DNA of 33,912 nt, taken from the NCBI RefSeq assembly GCF_029238425.1, contig NZ_JAQWGB010000192.1:1-33912 (forward strand). The letters are read 5' to 3'. The notes below the pieces were generated by a model. It saw nothing but the letters and a program-made list of their open reading frames with translations, ran no database searches and was not told where the DNA came from. Of this stretch, positions 1 through 7,965 are shown one piece after another. Source of the stretch: Flavicella sp. (GTDB lineage Bacteria; Bacteroidota; Bacteroidia; Flavobacteriales; Flavobacteriaceae). Position numbers and translations under genes: made by a program. The number at the start of each line of letters is the position of its first letter. Positions within the stretch are counted from its first letter, which is position 1.

Positions 1-80
1 CAAAATATCGAAAAAAGATTTTTGATACTAAAGTTGGTGAGCGTATTGCCAAAGCCTTTAAAGCTTTGCCTAGAAATTAA
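1..80 (+). CDS. 3' end of an unidentified gene (possibly class IV aminotransferase)
   Basis: An open frame entering from the left edge is read from base 3 and ends with TAA at 78-80. Only 26 codons are visible, ending in FDTKVGERIAKAFKALPRN. The lysine-rich tail and the position next to yqgE vaguely recall class IV aminotransferases (PabC/branched-chain type), which I remember lying beside yqgE in flavobacteria, but no diagnostic motif is inside the window. The stop overlaps the yqgE stop by 4 bases on opposite strands (shared TTAA). The reading frame is moderately likely to be real; the product is a guess. Confidence 0.45.
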   Translation, partial: KYRKKIFDTKVGERIAKAFKALPRN

Positions 81-634
81 TTTAATTTAGGGTCGGAGGG
101 AGCATTTGCCCAAAGTTTATATTTTCCACCAATTTCTAGAAGGTGATTTTTCCAGAAGGAGTTGTTTTTTTCTTTTAAAATATTTGGGTAGCTATTTTCT
201 ATGCAAAACCAAGAGTTGGTGTCCATTTCATCCAAAAGTTGATTGGAAGCCCATCCTGAATATCCAAGGAAAAATCGAATACTACTACTGTCTATTTTTT
301 TGTCATTTAATAAATCTACTAAAGAGTCAAAATTCCCGCCCCAGTAAATTCCATTACCAACTTCAATACTATTAGGAATATGTTCGGGTATTTGGTGTAT
401 GAAGTATAAATTATCTTGTTCTACGGGGCCCCCTTGGTAAACTATAAAGTCACAATCAATGTCAGGTATCAAATCACGAAGGGTATAAGATAATGGCTTG
501 TTGAGAATAAAACCAATAGAGCTGTCTTGCGAATGCTCGGTAAGTAAGACTACAGATCGATTAAATGAACTATCACTTAATATGGATGGTTCTGCAACTA
601 AAAGTCTCCCTTTATGAGGTGCTAATGAGTCCAT
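77..634 (-). CDS. YqgE/AlgH family protein (DUF179)
   Basis: This 185-residue soluble protein matches the YqgE/AlgH (UPF0301) family over its whole length. Visible hallmarks are GRLLVAEPSI near residue 9, FNRSVVLL near 24, the GFILNKPL block near 41, YQGGPV near 66, and FLGYSGWASNQLLDE near residue 122. The length is usual for the family (about 185). The biochemical role is unknown; AlgH was named from a link to alginate regulation in Pseudomonas, which does not transfer here. It lies downstream of the HU gene but is separated from it by a strong hairpin terminator, so it probably has its own promoter. It converges on the gene at the left edge with overlapping stop codons. Confidence 0.93.
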   Translation of the reverse strand: MDSLAPHKGRLLVAEPSILSDSSFNRSVVLLTEHSQDSSIGFILNKPLSYTLRDLIPDIDCDFIVYQGGPVEQDNLYFIHQIPEHIPNSIEVGNGIYWGGNFDSLVDLLNDKKIDSSSIRFFLGYSGWASNQLLDEMDTNSWFCIENSYPNILKEKNNSFWKNHLLEIGGKYKLWANAPSDPKLN

Positions 635-676
635 GTATATTTGGGTTTAGATATGAAGATAGTGAAAATATGGAAC

Positions 677-707
677 AAAAAAAACTTCCTTGGAAAAACC
701 AAGGAAG
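677..707 (-). terminator. Rho-independent terminator of the HU gene
   Basis: On the minus strand a 9-bp perfect stem (CTTCCTTGG / CCAAGGAAG, loop of five T) is followed directly by eight T residues. It starts about 26 bases after the HU stop codon and ends before yqgE begins, insulating the two genes. Confidence 0.9.
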
Positions 708-732
708 CTTTTGATAAGATATTTTCTTATAA

Positions 733-1005
733 TTAGTTTACTGAGTCGCTTAATCCAGCTCCTGCTTTAAACTTAACGATGTTCTTAGCAGCGATTTGAA
801 TAGTAGCTCCAGTTTGAGGATTTCTACCTTCTCTAGCTTCTCTTTTAGATACTGACCAAGTTCCCCATCCTACTAAAGCAACTTTACCTCCACCTTTTAA
901 CGTTTTAGTTACGTTGTCAGTTAAAGATTCTAATGCAGCTTTAGCAGCAGCTTTTGAGATTCCTGCGTCAGCAGCCATTTCACTAATTAATTCTGATTTG
1001 TTCAT
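733..1005 (-). CDS. HU/IHF-family DNA-binding protein
   Basis: This 90-residue protein is a bacterial histone-like HU. It starts MNKSELI, has the helical dimerisation half (residues 1-40), then the beta-arm region with GWGTW near residue 47 and the REGRNPQTG arm motif around 58-66, ending in VKFKAG. The family usually has GFGTF at the first site; here both aromatic positions are Trp. It would coat and bend DNA as a homodimer or heterodimer. It is monocistronic: a good Bacteroidetes-type promoter lies upstream and a strong terminator downstream. Palindromic and direct repeats upstream suggest it is regulated (see findings). Confidence 0.97.
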   Translation of the reverse strand: MNKSELISEMAADAGISKAAAKAALESLTDNVTKTLKGGGKVALVGWGTWSVSKREAREGRNPQTGATIQIAAKNIVKFKAGAGLSDSVN

Positions 1006-1059
1006 AATTATAGTTTTAAAAATTAAAAATTGGTTTTATATTTTTTTGTTTTGTCTTAA

Positions 1060-1089
1060 CAAATATAGCAGGAATAAGGGTTCGTGCAA
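1060..1089 (-). promoter_or_regulatory. Bacteroidetes-type promoter of the HU gene
   Basis: On the minus strand TTG (1089-1087), a 19-base spacer and TATATTTG (1067-1060) match the Bacteroidetes consensus TTG-N19-21-TAnnTTTG exactly. The -7 box lies 54 bases upstream of the HU start codon, leaving a 5' leader of about 50 bases that is very A/T-rich. Confidence 0.8.
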
Positions 1090-1098
1090 GTCTTGCAC
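1084..1098. promoter_or_regulatory. 15-bp palindrome over the HU -33 element
   Basis: GTGCAAG-T-CTTGCAC is a perfect 7-bp inverted repeat around one central base. It covers the TTG -33 element of the HU promoter (1087-1089), which is where a repressor operator would act. The binding protein is unknown. It is GC-richer than its surroundings, so a chance AT palindrome is less likely. Confidence 0.5.
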
Positions 1099-1114
1099 CT
1101 AAAAATACACCACT

Positions 1115-1145
1115 TTGTTAATAAATGAGGGTTAATTGTTAATAA
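1115..1145. repeat. Direct repeat pair TTGTTAATAA upstream of the HU promoter
   Basis: The 10-mer TTGTTAATAA occurs at 1115-1124 and again at 1136-1145. The copies start 21 bases apart, two helical turns, so both would face the same side of the DNA. They sit just upstream of the HU -33 region and downstream of the fmt stop. This layout fits an activator or HU autoregulation site, but AT-rich repeats can arise by chance. Confidence 0.4.
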
Positions 1146-1187
1146 CACCTGTGTTTTTTACACTAATCCTTGGCTTTTTTATCAGTT

Positions 1188-2132
1188 CTACATGGTTTTT
1201 GCTTCTGTTTTGAAGCTGTAACCATTCAATAAACTAGCTGAATCCATACGTTTCTTCCCTGATAACTGCAGGCTTAGGACTTTTAGATAGCCTTCTTGGG
1301 TCGCTATTTTCAGGGATTTTTTATCTGCTATTATGGAACCTACTTCATGGTTGTGTTGTTCAAATTCTTTCTCAACATCATAAATTTTTAATTTTGATTC
1401 TTTTGAGTCGTTTGTGAAATTCGTCCAAGCTGCAGGATAAGGATTCAACCCTCTAATAAGGTTGTAAATATCATTTAATGGTTGGGTCCAGTCAATTTTG
1501 CAAGTTTCTGTATGGATTTTATATGCTGCTTTTGTGATTTTTTCTGGTTGTACTGTTGTTGTTGCCTTATCACTTTCAATAAGTTTTAAAGTGTCAATCA
1601 CAAGGTCACTACCTAGGTGCATTAATTTATCATGTAAAACTCCCACAGTCTCATTTTCTGCGATGTCGGTTTCTTTTTGAAGAATGATAGCTCCTGTATC
1701 GATTTTATCATCCAAGAAAAATGTGGAAACCCCTGTTTTCCTTTCTCCATTGATAATGGCCCAATTGATGGGTGCGGCTCCTCTGTAGTCTGGTAATAAA
1801 GATGCATGTAGATTAAATGTCCCAAGTCGAGGCATGTTCCATACCGCTTCAGGCAACATTCTAAAGGCAACAATAATTTGTAGATCTGCATTTAAGGCTT
1901 TCAATTCTTCTAAAAAAGCGATGTCCTTTAAATTGGTCGGTTGTAAAACTGGCAATTCATTTTGAATGGCAAATTTCTTTACAGCAGATTCATTTAGTTT
2001 TCTTCCTCTTCCTGCAGGTCTGTCAGGAGCAGTAATAACTCCTACTATATTATAAGTCTCTTTTAGTAATTTGTCTAATATGGCCACCGCAAAATCTGGA
2101 GTACCCATAAAAACGATTTTTAAATCTTTCAT
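1188..2132 (-). CDS. fmt: Methionyl-tRNA formyltransferase
   Basis: Fmt transfers a formyl group from 10-formyl-tetrahydrofolate to Met on initiator tRNA. The 314-residue protein has the usual length (E. coli 315). The N-terminal transferase fold shows VFMGTPDFA (residues 7-15), the ITAPDRPAGRGRK loop (33-45) and SLLPDYRGAAPI (111-122). The catalytic triad is visible as N107 and H109 in NLHAS and D145 in IDTG. The C-terminal OB-like tRNA-binding domain covers roughly residues 205-314, including GLNPYPAAWT. It lies 76 bases downstream of recQ on the same strand. No peptide deformylase gene, its usual partner in other phyla, is adjacent. Confidence 0.97.
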   Translation of the reverse strand: MKDLKIVFMGTPDFAVAILDKLLKETYNIVGVITAPDRPAGRGRKLNESAVKKFAIQNELPVLQPTNLKDIAFLEELKALNADLQIIVAFRMLPEAVWNMPRLGTFNLHASLLPDYRGAAPINWAIINGERKTGVSTFFLDDKIDTGAIILQKETDIAENETVGVLHDKLMHLGSDLVIDTLKLIESDKATTTVQPEKITKAAYKIHTETCKIDWTQPLNDIYNLIRGLNPYPAAWTNFTNDSKESKLKIYDVEKEFEQHNHEVGSIIADKKSLKIATQEGYLKVLSLQLSGKKRMDSASLLNGYSFKTEAKTM

Positions 2133-2208
2133 GGTATGAATTGTTAGAATGTTGTATTTCTAAAGTTGCAAATATAAAGTACTAATGGAAAATAGGTGAT
2201 GGTAAAGC

Positions 2209-4113
2209 TTATTGTTTTTTCGAAAGAAAATATTCTCCAAGCTCATTTCGTTGAATCAAATCGTCCTCTATTAATATAGACAGGGTATTTAATATTTCAA
2301 TTTCTTTATACTGGGATAGTTTTAAAACGATCGCTCTTGAAGATAGTTGGTGGTTTGAATTGAGGAGGGTAAAAATTTGTTGCTTGAGGTTTTTCTCAGG
2401 AGATTTTTGTTTGTGGGCTAAACAGACATCACAGATTCCACATTTTTCAGATTCTTTTTCTTTAAAATAGTTAAGTAGCTGCACACTTCTACACGTGTTT
2501 TTGTTTTCAACAAAATCTGCCATTGCAGAAGCTTTAAAATCTTTATTATGTTGTAGTCTTGTCAGTGCTTTTGCTATACTGTTTATGGTTCTGTCATCAT
2601 CTCTAGGAACTACAAATTTTAAATTAGCCGCTTTGCTGGCAGGGAAATATTTGATGATTCCATCTTTTTCAAGTTTTTCAAAGTTTTTTAGGACTTGTCC
2701 TACGGGGATATTTAGTTTTTTAGCCAGGTTGAATTCATTTACTTGGACAGTGTTTTCAAATATTCCTCCGAACGATCTTAGGATGGAAGTAATAAAATTA
2801 TCTAGCGAAGGGTATTGCTGAGAATAATTTAGTACGGAATCACTAGAAGTGATAAATTTTACACTGGTTCTTTTTTGTAATCCCTCGGTAAAGGAAACTA
2901 TTTGGTGGGTGGCTAAAGTTTTTAGCGCATTGTATGTTTTGGTGTAAGGTAGTTTGTAACTGTTACAAAATTTATTGATTTCAAAACTGAACTCTTCTGA
3001 AGGTAATTCTCCTAAAGAAACTGTGTAGAATTGGTTCAGTTGAAAATATGTTTTTTTTAGAAAATCAATGGTAACTTCTTGCTCTTTATGATGGGTTTTA
3101 AAAAGCTCGATATCATTTTTTTGTAGGAGCATTACAGCAAATGCTTTCTTGCCATCTCTTCCCGCTCTCCCGGCTTCTTGTAAATAATTTTCAATGCTAT
3201 TCGGGATTTTTAAATGTATCACTACTCGAATATTGGGTTTGTCAATTCCCATTCCAAAAGCATTGGTGGCAACTATCGTTGGGGTTTTCTCAGTAAACCA
3301 ACTAGTATAGGCTTCTTGTTTTTCATTATTACTTAAACCACCATGATAAAAGGTGGTTTTAAATCCTTCATTATTTAAAAGCGTGCTTGTTTTTTTAGTC
3401 TCATTTCTGGTACTTGTATAGATAATTGTAGGAGCCTTAATCTTGTTAAGGATTTGTTTTATCTTAAAAATTTTATCCTCGACTTCAAATATCTGATAGG
3501 CTAAATTTTCTCTTTTGAATGATTTTTGAAAAATCTCAGGGGTGTCAATTTTTAATTGTTCTGACATGTCCTTCAAAACTTTTGGCGTAGCCGATGCTGT
3601 TAAAGCAATTGTATTAGCGTTCGGACATAATTCTTTGAGTATTTGAAGCTCTAGATAGGAAGGTCTAAAATCATGTCCCCATTCAGAGATACAGTGAGCT
3701 TCGTCAATAGCAACTAAAGAAATATTTAGTTGTTTTATTTTCTCTTGAATAAAAGCAGTTTGTAGTTTTTCAGGAGAGAGGTATAAAAATTTAATATTGT
3801 TGAATTGAATGTTGTCAAAAAGAATAATAGTGTCGTTTTGCGACATCGGTTTATTTAAGGCAACCGCTTTTATTTTTTTTCTTTGCAGACTTTCTACTTG
3901 GTCTTGCATTAGAGCGAGCAAGGGAGAAATCACCAGACAGACACCTTCTTGCGCTAAAGCAGGGACTTGGTAGCAAATGGATTTTCCACCACCTGTTGGA
4001 AGTAATGCAATGCAATTTTTTTTAGCCAAAACAGTCGAAACTATTTCTTCTTGTAGTGGCCTAAAAGAATCAAAACCCCAATATTTTTTTAATATGTCTT
4101 TCGCTGTACTCAG
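2209..4113 (-). CDS. recQ: RecQ-family ATP-dependent DNA helicase (short form), probable CTG start
   Basis: This 3'-5' superfamily 2 DNA helicase is 634 residues if read from CTG at 4113-4111. From there the protein has the family N-terminus: KYWGFDSFRPLQEE (the Q motif, Q21), then Walker A LLPTGGGKS (37-45), DEAHCISEWGHDFRP, TATNAFGMGIDKP-like motif V and the AGRAGRDG motif VI. A zinc-binding segment with four Cys (CRSVQLLNYF...CGICDVC) and a winged-helix RQC-like region follow. There is no HRDC domain, so it is the shorter of the RecQ types known in Bacteroidetes. An in-frame TGA lies three codons upstream of the CTG; the first conventional start (TTG, 4029) would remove the Q motif. The AAA-type gene upstream ends 38 bases before this start, so the two are probably cotranscribed. 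Confidence 0.93.
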   Translation of the reverse strand: MSTAKDILKKYWGFDSFRPLQEEIVSTVLAKKNCIALLPTGGGKSICYQVPALAQEGVCLVISPLLALMQDQVESLQRKKIKAVALNKPMSQNDTIILFDNIQFNNIKFLYLSPEKLQTAFIQEKIKQLNISLVAIDEAHCISEWGHDFRPSYLELQILKELCPNANTIALTASATPKVLKDMSEQLKIDTPEIFQKSFKRENLAYQIFEVEDKIFKIKQILNKIKAPTIIYTSTRNETKKTSTLLNNEGFKTTFYHGGLSNNEKQEAYTSWFTEKTPTIVATNAFGMGIDKPNIRVVIHLKIPNSIENYLQEAGRAGRDGKKAFAVMLLQKNDIELFKTHHKEQEVTIDFLKKTYFQLNQFYTVSLGELPSEEFSFEINKFCNSYKLPYTKTYNALKTLATHQIVSFTEGLQKRTSVKFITSSDSVLNYSQQYPSLDNFITSILRSFGGIFENTVQVNEFNLAKKLNIPVGQVLKNFEKLEKDGIIKYFPASKAANLKFVVPRDDDRTINSIAKALTRLQHNKDFKASAMADFVENKNTCRSVQLLNYFKEKESEKCGICDVCLAHKQKSPEKNLKQQIFTLLNSNHQLSSRAIVLKLSQYKEIEILNTLSILIEDDLIQRNELGEYFLSKKQ

Positions 4114-4151
4114 TAGAAATCAGGTATAAAATTAAAAATACAATTTTTTTT

Positions 4152-4685
4152 TTAATGGATGTTTTTAAGGATGAAATCTGTTCTGTCATCAATACTTCCA
4201 AAAGGGATTTCGATAACAGAATATCCTTCTTTTTGGTAGCTTTTTACAAGTTCATTGTGAATTTTTTTTGCTTCTTCAAATGATTCGTAGCGTTCATTGT
4301 CAATAGTGTGAATCTCTTTCCAAGGAGGGCAGATAAAAACTAGGTTGTATTTATTTTTTGAAAGAAAATTTTCAAAATCTATAGTGTGGTTTGAGTTGGC
4401 AAAATTTAAATATGCAATGATGTCAATGACACTTCTGTCAAAGAATATATTTTCAGTTGCTGTTTTTTCTGCATCAAAGAATTGTTGTATTCTTTTTTCT
4501 AAAAGTATTTCGCTGAATAAAATAGGAGAGGATACAAATAAATGTTCAACTCCTTTTTCCCTGGCTTCTAAAATAACCTCCCTAGAAATTTCTTCCATGC
4601 ATGGGTAGCCTTTTTTTACAAGAGCTTTGATAATACTAGATTTACCGGTACTTGGTCCTCCGGTAATAATATTTTTTTTCTGCAT
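4152..4685 (-). CDS. AAA-type ATP-binding protein (AAA_28, NadR/kinase-like)
   Basis: This 177-residue P-loop NTPase has Walker A GGPSTGKSS at residues 8-16 and a Walker B-like FFDRSVID near residue 80. The fold resembles the AAA_28 group, related to nucleoside or nicotinamide riboside kinases (NadR C-terminal half) and to Ttd14-type proteins. The substrate is unknown. It is a small cytosolic single-domain protein with no regulatory domain. It heads the probable two-gene unit with recQ. A TAnnTTTG box lies only four bases upstream of the ATG, suggesting a leaderless transcript. Confidence 0.85.
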   Translation of the reverse strand: MQKKNIITGGPSTGKSSIIKALVKKGYPCMEEISREVILEAREKGVEHLFVSSPILFSEILLEKRIQQFFDAEKTATENIFFDRSVIDIIAYLNFANSNHTIDFENFLSKNKYNLVFICPPWKEIHTIDNERYESFEEAKKIHNELVKSYQKEGYSVIEIPFGSIDDRTDFILKNIH

Positions 4686-4689
4686 GCTA

Positions 4690-4697
4690 CAAACATA
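4690..4697 (-). promoter_or_regulatory. Candidate -7 box for the AAA-type gene (possible leaderless mRNA)
   Basis: TATGTTTG on the minus strand fits TAnnTTTG and ends four bases before the ATG at 4685. Transcription starting the usual few bases after the box would begin at or next to the start codon. No TTG is found 19-21 bases upstream, so support is partial. Confidence 0.35.
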
Positions 4698-4798
4698 CTA
4701 TTTTTAGCGTTGAATCGTTACTTATGGGAGCTTCAATCTAGGTATTAAGTCGGAATAAAATAAACAAAATCAACATTTCACAAGTCGTTGATTATATG

Positions 4799-4806
4799 TA
4801 ATTTTG
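4799..4806 (+). promoter_or_regulatory. Candidate -7 box for the DUF493 gene
   Basis: TAATTTTG fits TAnnTTTG and lies 46 bases upstream of the ATG at 4853. At the 19-base spacing the -33 region reads TTC rather than TTG, so this is a moderate match. Confidence 0.4.
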
Positions 4807-4852
4807 TGTTCTTGAAAATTAGAATAGAATACGTTTAGAAAATATAACAATA

Positions 4853-5134
4853 ATGAGTAAACAATCAGAGTTTTACGATAAGTTAAAAGAGAGTTTAGAT
4901 AATTCATCAACCTATCCATCAAAATATCTTTTTAAGTTTATAGTTCCTACTACTAAAAACCAATTGAAAGAGGTGAAAGATATATTTGATTTACCTGGGG
5001 TTGTAATCAATACAAAGGCTTCAAAAACAAATAAATACATCAGTGTTTCAATAACAAAAGTGGTGAAAAGTTCTGATGAGATTATTGCCAAATATAAAGA
5101 AGTAGCCGGTATAGAGGGAATTATTTCTTTATGA
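4853..5134 (+). CDS. DUF493 (YbeD-like) protein
   Basis: The 93-residue product fits the DUF493/YbeD family: a small ACT-like alpha/beta fold starting with a short helix (FYDKLKESL), then YLFKFIVPT, a helix, and SVSITKVVKSSDEIIAKY, ending in a conserved GIISL-type strand. E. coli YbeD lies beside lipB and was proposed to have a regulatory role, but no function is established. It lies 87 bases upstream of the PPIase genes on the same strand and may or may not share their transcript; a weak hairpin (AATAGG / CCTATT, 5189-5207) lies between. Confidence 0.88.
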   Translation: MSKQSEFYDKLKESLDNSSTYPSKYLFKFIVPTTKNQLKEVKDIFDLPGVVINTKASKTNKYISVSITKVVKSSDEIIAKYKEVAGIEGIISL

Positions 5135-5221
5135 TACTTTTAACACAGAAAGACATAACCATAGAATAACTTGCAAGATTGAATATAGAATAGGCCTAAC
5201 ACCTATTGTTTGTTTTAAAAT

Positions 5222-7117
5222 ATGAAAAACCTTATGCTTAAGAAAATCAAAACCATCGCCTTTTTTTTATTGATAGGATCTGCTGTTGTGGCGCAGAAAA
5301 GTAGAGATAAAGTTTTATTGAAAATTGACAAAGAAAAAGTATATGCTTCTGAATTTGAACGTTTGTTCGGGAAAAATAAAAATTTAAAAATACAAGGAGA
5401 AGCTCCGAGTATTGAGGATGATGTTCAGCTTTTTGTTGACTATAAATTAAAGTTGATAGAGGCGGAAGAGCTTCAAATGGATACGGTTTCTTCTTATATA
5501 GAGGAAGTGGCTCGTTATAGAAATCAACTGGTATTGCCTTATTTAAATGATGATAGTTTGGTAGATAGTCTTGTTTTAGAGGCTTATGAAAGAACTTTAA
5601 GAGAGGTAAGAGCAAGTCATATTTTAATTCGCGTTGATAAAAATGCAACAGATACCGTAGCTGCTTATGAAAAAATTACTGCCATAAGACAAAGTATCAT
5701 TGATGGAGCGGATTTTGATGCTGTCGCAAAAGAAAAATCTGAAGATCCAAGTGCAAAGAATAACGCAGGAGATTTAGGATATTTTTCCGCTTTTAGAATG
5801 GTGTATCCTTTTGAAAGTGCTGCTTTTAATACTCCTAAAGGTGAGGTTTCAGAAGTGTTTAGAACTCAATTTGGTTATCATTTCTTAAAAGTTGTTGATG
5901 TTAGAGAATCTATGGGAGAGATGGAAGTGGCTCATATCATGATTAGAGATACAACAGCACCAGGAACCTCTACGATCAATAAAGTATACAAAGAATTAGT
6001 GTCTGGTGCTAGTTTTGAAGAATTGGCTAAAAAATATTCTGATGATAAAAGATCTTCGGTAAATGGTGGAAAATTGAATAGATTTGGCGTTGGTTCATTG
6101 CCTCCTCCTTTCGGAGAAATTAGTTTTGCATTGACACCTGAAAATAAATATTCAGAGCCTTTTAAAACAGCTTATGGATGGCATATCGTAAAATACTTGA
6201 ATCATTATCCAGTGAGTAGTTTTGAAGATGCTAAGGAAGAATTACTTCAGAAAACCAAAAAAGATAGCAGGTCAAAAACATTGTCAAATCCTGTAGTCTT
6301 AAGATTAAAGAAAGAATATACAATTGAAATAAATGAAGCTGCAAAAAAGGAATTTGAGAATCCTAGTTTTGTGGTTGTAGATTCTTTGAATGCTTGGTTG
6401 ATTAAAATCCAACAAGATACCTTGACGCAAAAGGACTTTTCTAATTATATTATGAATAGGAGAGATAAAACAGCAATGCAAAATTTCAACCCTTATTTAG
6501 ATCAAGAAATTTTGGAATATTACAAGGTGCATTTAGAGGAAACAGATGTAGAATTTAAAAACTTGTTCCAAGAATATAAAAATGGACTTTTATTATTTGA
6601 CTTAATGAAAGAAAAAATTTGGGATGCTGCTCAAAATGATTCCATCGGTCTACAGGAATTTTATACTTCTCATAAAACAAATTATATCAAGCCTGAATCT
6701 TTTAAGACAGTTGTGGTGAGTACTAAAATTACCGAGCAGGTAGAAGCTTTGAAAGAATTGGTTTCTGATTCAGATTCAATCTCAATGGTTACTAGGGTTG
6801 TAGCGAATAAAGAGGGTGTTTTGATCAAATCTGGTTCTTTTGAAAAGACCAATGGTATTTTTCCTGAAAATGTGAATTTGGTGGTGGGTGAAACTAATGT
6901 ATATCAACAAGATGGTTATTCGGTAATCATCAAGGTATTTGCAAAAGAAGAGGCAATTCAGCAAGAATTTGATGATATAAAAGGGAAAGTAATTAGTGAC
7001 TTTCAGAATAAAATTCAAGAAAATTGGTTGGCAAGTCTAAGAGCGAAGCACAAAGTAAAAGTTTATAAAAGGACCGTTAAAAAATTAGCTTCTGAAATGG
7101 AGATTTATAGTGAATAA
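5222..7117 (+). CDS. Periplasmic peptidyl-prolyl isomerase with two parvulin domains
   Basis: This 631-residue secreted foldase has a signal peptide at residues 1-24 (hydrophobic FFLLIGSAVVA, cleavage before Q25), a SurA-like N-terminal helical part (about 28-125), and two tandem parvulin (PpiC/rotamase) domains. Domain 1 spans about 129-226 (ASHILIR, KNNAGDLGYF, FGYHFLKV). Domain 2 spans about 235-327 (VAHIMIRD, NGGKLNRFG, YGWHIVKY). A roughly 300-residue C-terminal helical region follows without a recognised domain. It probably assists folding of outer-membrane proteins in the periplasm. Its last 8 bases overlap the next gene, pointing to an operon with coupled translation. Either ATG (5222 or 5234) could start it. 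Confidence 0.93.
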   Translation: MKNLMLKKIKTIAFFLLIGSAVVAQKSRDKVLLKIDKEKVYASEFERLFGKNKNLKIQGEAPSIEDDVQLFVDYKLKLIEAEELQMDTVSSYIEEVARYRNQLVLPYLNDDSLVDSLVLEAYERTLREVRASHILIRVDKNATDTVAAYEKITAIRQSIIDGADFDAVAKEKSEDPSAKNNAGDLGYFSAFRMVYPFESAAFNTPKGEVSEVFRTQFGYHFLKVVDVRESMGEMEVAHIMIRDTTAPGTSTINKVYKELVSGASFEELAKKYSDDKRSSVNGGKLNRFGVGSLPPPFGEISFALTPENKYSEPFKTAYGWHIVKYLNHYPVSSFEDAKEELLQKTKKDSRSKTLSNPVVLRLKKEYTIEINEAAKKEFENPSFVVVDSLNAWLIKIQQDTLTQKDFSNYIMNRRDKTAMQNFNPYLDQEILEYYKVHLEETDVEFKNLFQEYKNGLLLFDLMKEKIWDAAQNDSIGLQEFYTSHKTNYIKPESFKTVVVSTKITEQVEALKELVSDSDSISMVTRVVANKEGVLIKSGSFEKTNGIFPENVNLVVGETNVYQQDGYSVIIKVFAKEEAIQQEFDDIKGKVISDFQNKIQENWLASLRAKHKVKVYKRTVKKLASEMEIYSE

Positions 7118-7964
7118 ATATATTTTTTACATATCGTTATGTGTTGCTTTTTCTAGTTGTGAAATGTTTCCTTTTAAAGAAAAGAAAAAAGATTCTAAGC
7201 TGATCGCTAAGGTGTATAACCATAAGTTGTATCAAGAGGATTTAGAATTGGTTTTTCCAAAAGATGTTGCCAGTAAAGACAGTGCAGAGGTTGCAAATAA
7301 TTTGATTTTATCATGGGCTAGGAAAAAATTACTTTTGCAAAAAGCAGAGGTAAACATGCCAAGCCAAAATGAAGAGTTGGAAGTGTTAGTGGAACGATAT
7401 CGAGAGGATTTGTTTATCAATTCTTTTAAAAAAGCTTTAGTTGTAAAAGAATTGGATACAGTAGTTTCTCATGAGGATTTGGAAAAATATTATGAGGAAA
7501 ATAAAGAGAGTTTTAAAATCAACGAGGAGTTGGTTAAGTTTAGGTATATTGCCTTGAAACCAACGGACAGGAATAGGGCTAAATACAAACGTTTGCTTTT
7601 GTCAAAATCTATGAATGATCTTTTTATTCTTGACGAGCAGACCGATAAAATGGAATCGGCATTTTTAAGCGATTCCTTATGGTTTCGATATAAAGATGTG
7701 CAAAGAAAATTACCGGTTTTAAAAAAATATAGCAAGGCTCATGTTTTAAAACCAAATAAATTTATTGCTAAAAGCCATGAAGGAGATTTGTATTATGTTT
7801 ATATAAAGGATGTTGTGAATAGAAATGAAATTGCTCCTTTGCGTTATATTTCTAAAACAATAGAGCAAATGGTGGTGCAGCAGCGTAAGTTGCAGATGAT
7901 TCATAAAGTAGAGGAAGTATTGGTGGATGATGCCATGAAAAACAAACAATTTGAAATTTATTAA
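7110..7964 (+). CDS. SurA-N-like lipoprotein of the PPIase operon
   Basis: The 284-residue product starts with GTG at 7110, inside the end of the preceding gene. A short signal peptide ends in the lipobox AFSSC, so Cys17 would be lipidated. The mature part begins with a strand-helix segment (LIAKVYNHKLYQEDLELVFP) like the N-terminal helix region of SurA and PrsA foldases. A segment near residues 135-260 may be a degenerate parvulin domain, but the usual HILI and GG motifs are missing. I infer a membrane-tethered chaperone partner of its two neighbours. There is no ATG alternative near the start, and the lipobox position supports the GTG. Confidence 0.8.
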   Translation: MNKYIFYISLCVAFSSCEMFPFKEKKKDSKLIAKVYNHKLYQEDLELVFPKDVASKDSAEVANNLILSWARKKLLLQKAEVNMPSQNEELEVLVERYREDLFINSFKKALVVKELDTVVSHEDLEKYYEENKESFKINEELVKFRYIALKPTDRNRAKYKRLLLSKSMNDLFILDEQTDKMESAFLSDSLWFRYKDVQRKLPVLKKYSKAHVLKPNKFIAKSHEGDLYYVYIKDVVNRNEIAPLRYISKTIEQMVVQQRKLQMIHKVEEVLVDDAMKNKQFEIY

Positions 7965-7965
7965 G

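Noticed and set aside
106-375. Plus-strand open frame opposite yqgE
   Set aside because: It lies wholly opposite a well-supported conserved gene, its product has no recognisable features, and many similar antisense frames arise from AT-rich coding DNA.
1137-1165. AACAC/GTGTT hairpin as a terminator of fmt
   Set aside because: Two-base loop, only five base pairs, and no T run in the minus-strand direction.
5189-5207. AATAGG / CCTATT hairpin before the PPIase operon
   Set aside because: Six-bp AT-rich arms with only a loose T-rich tail; too weak to call a terminator or operator.
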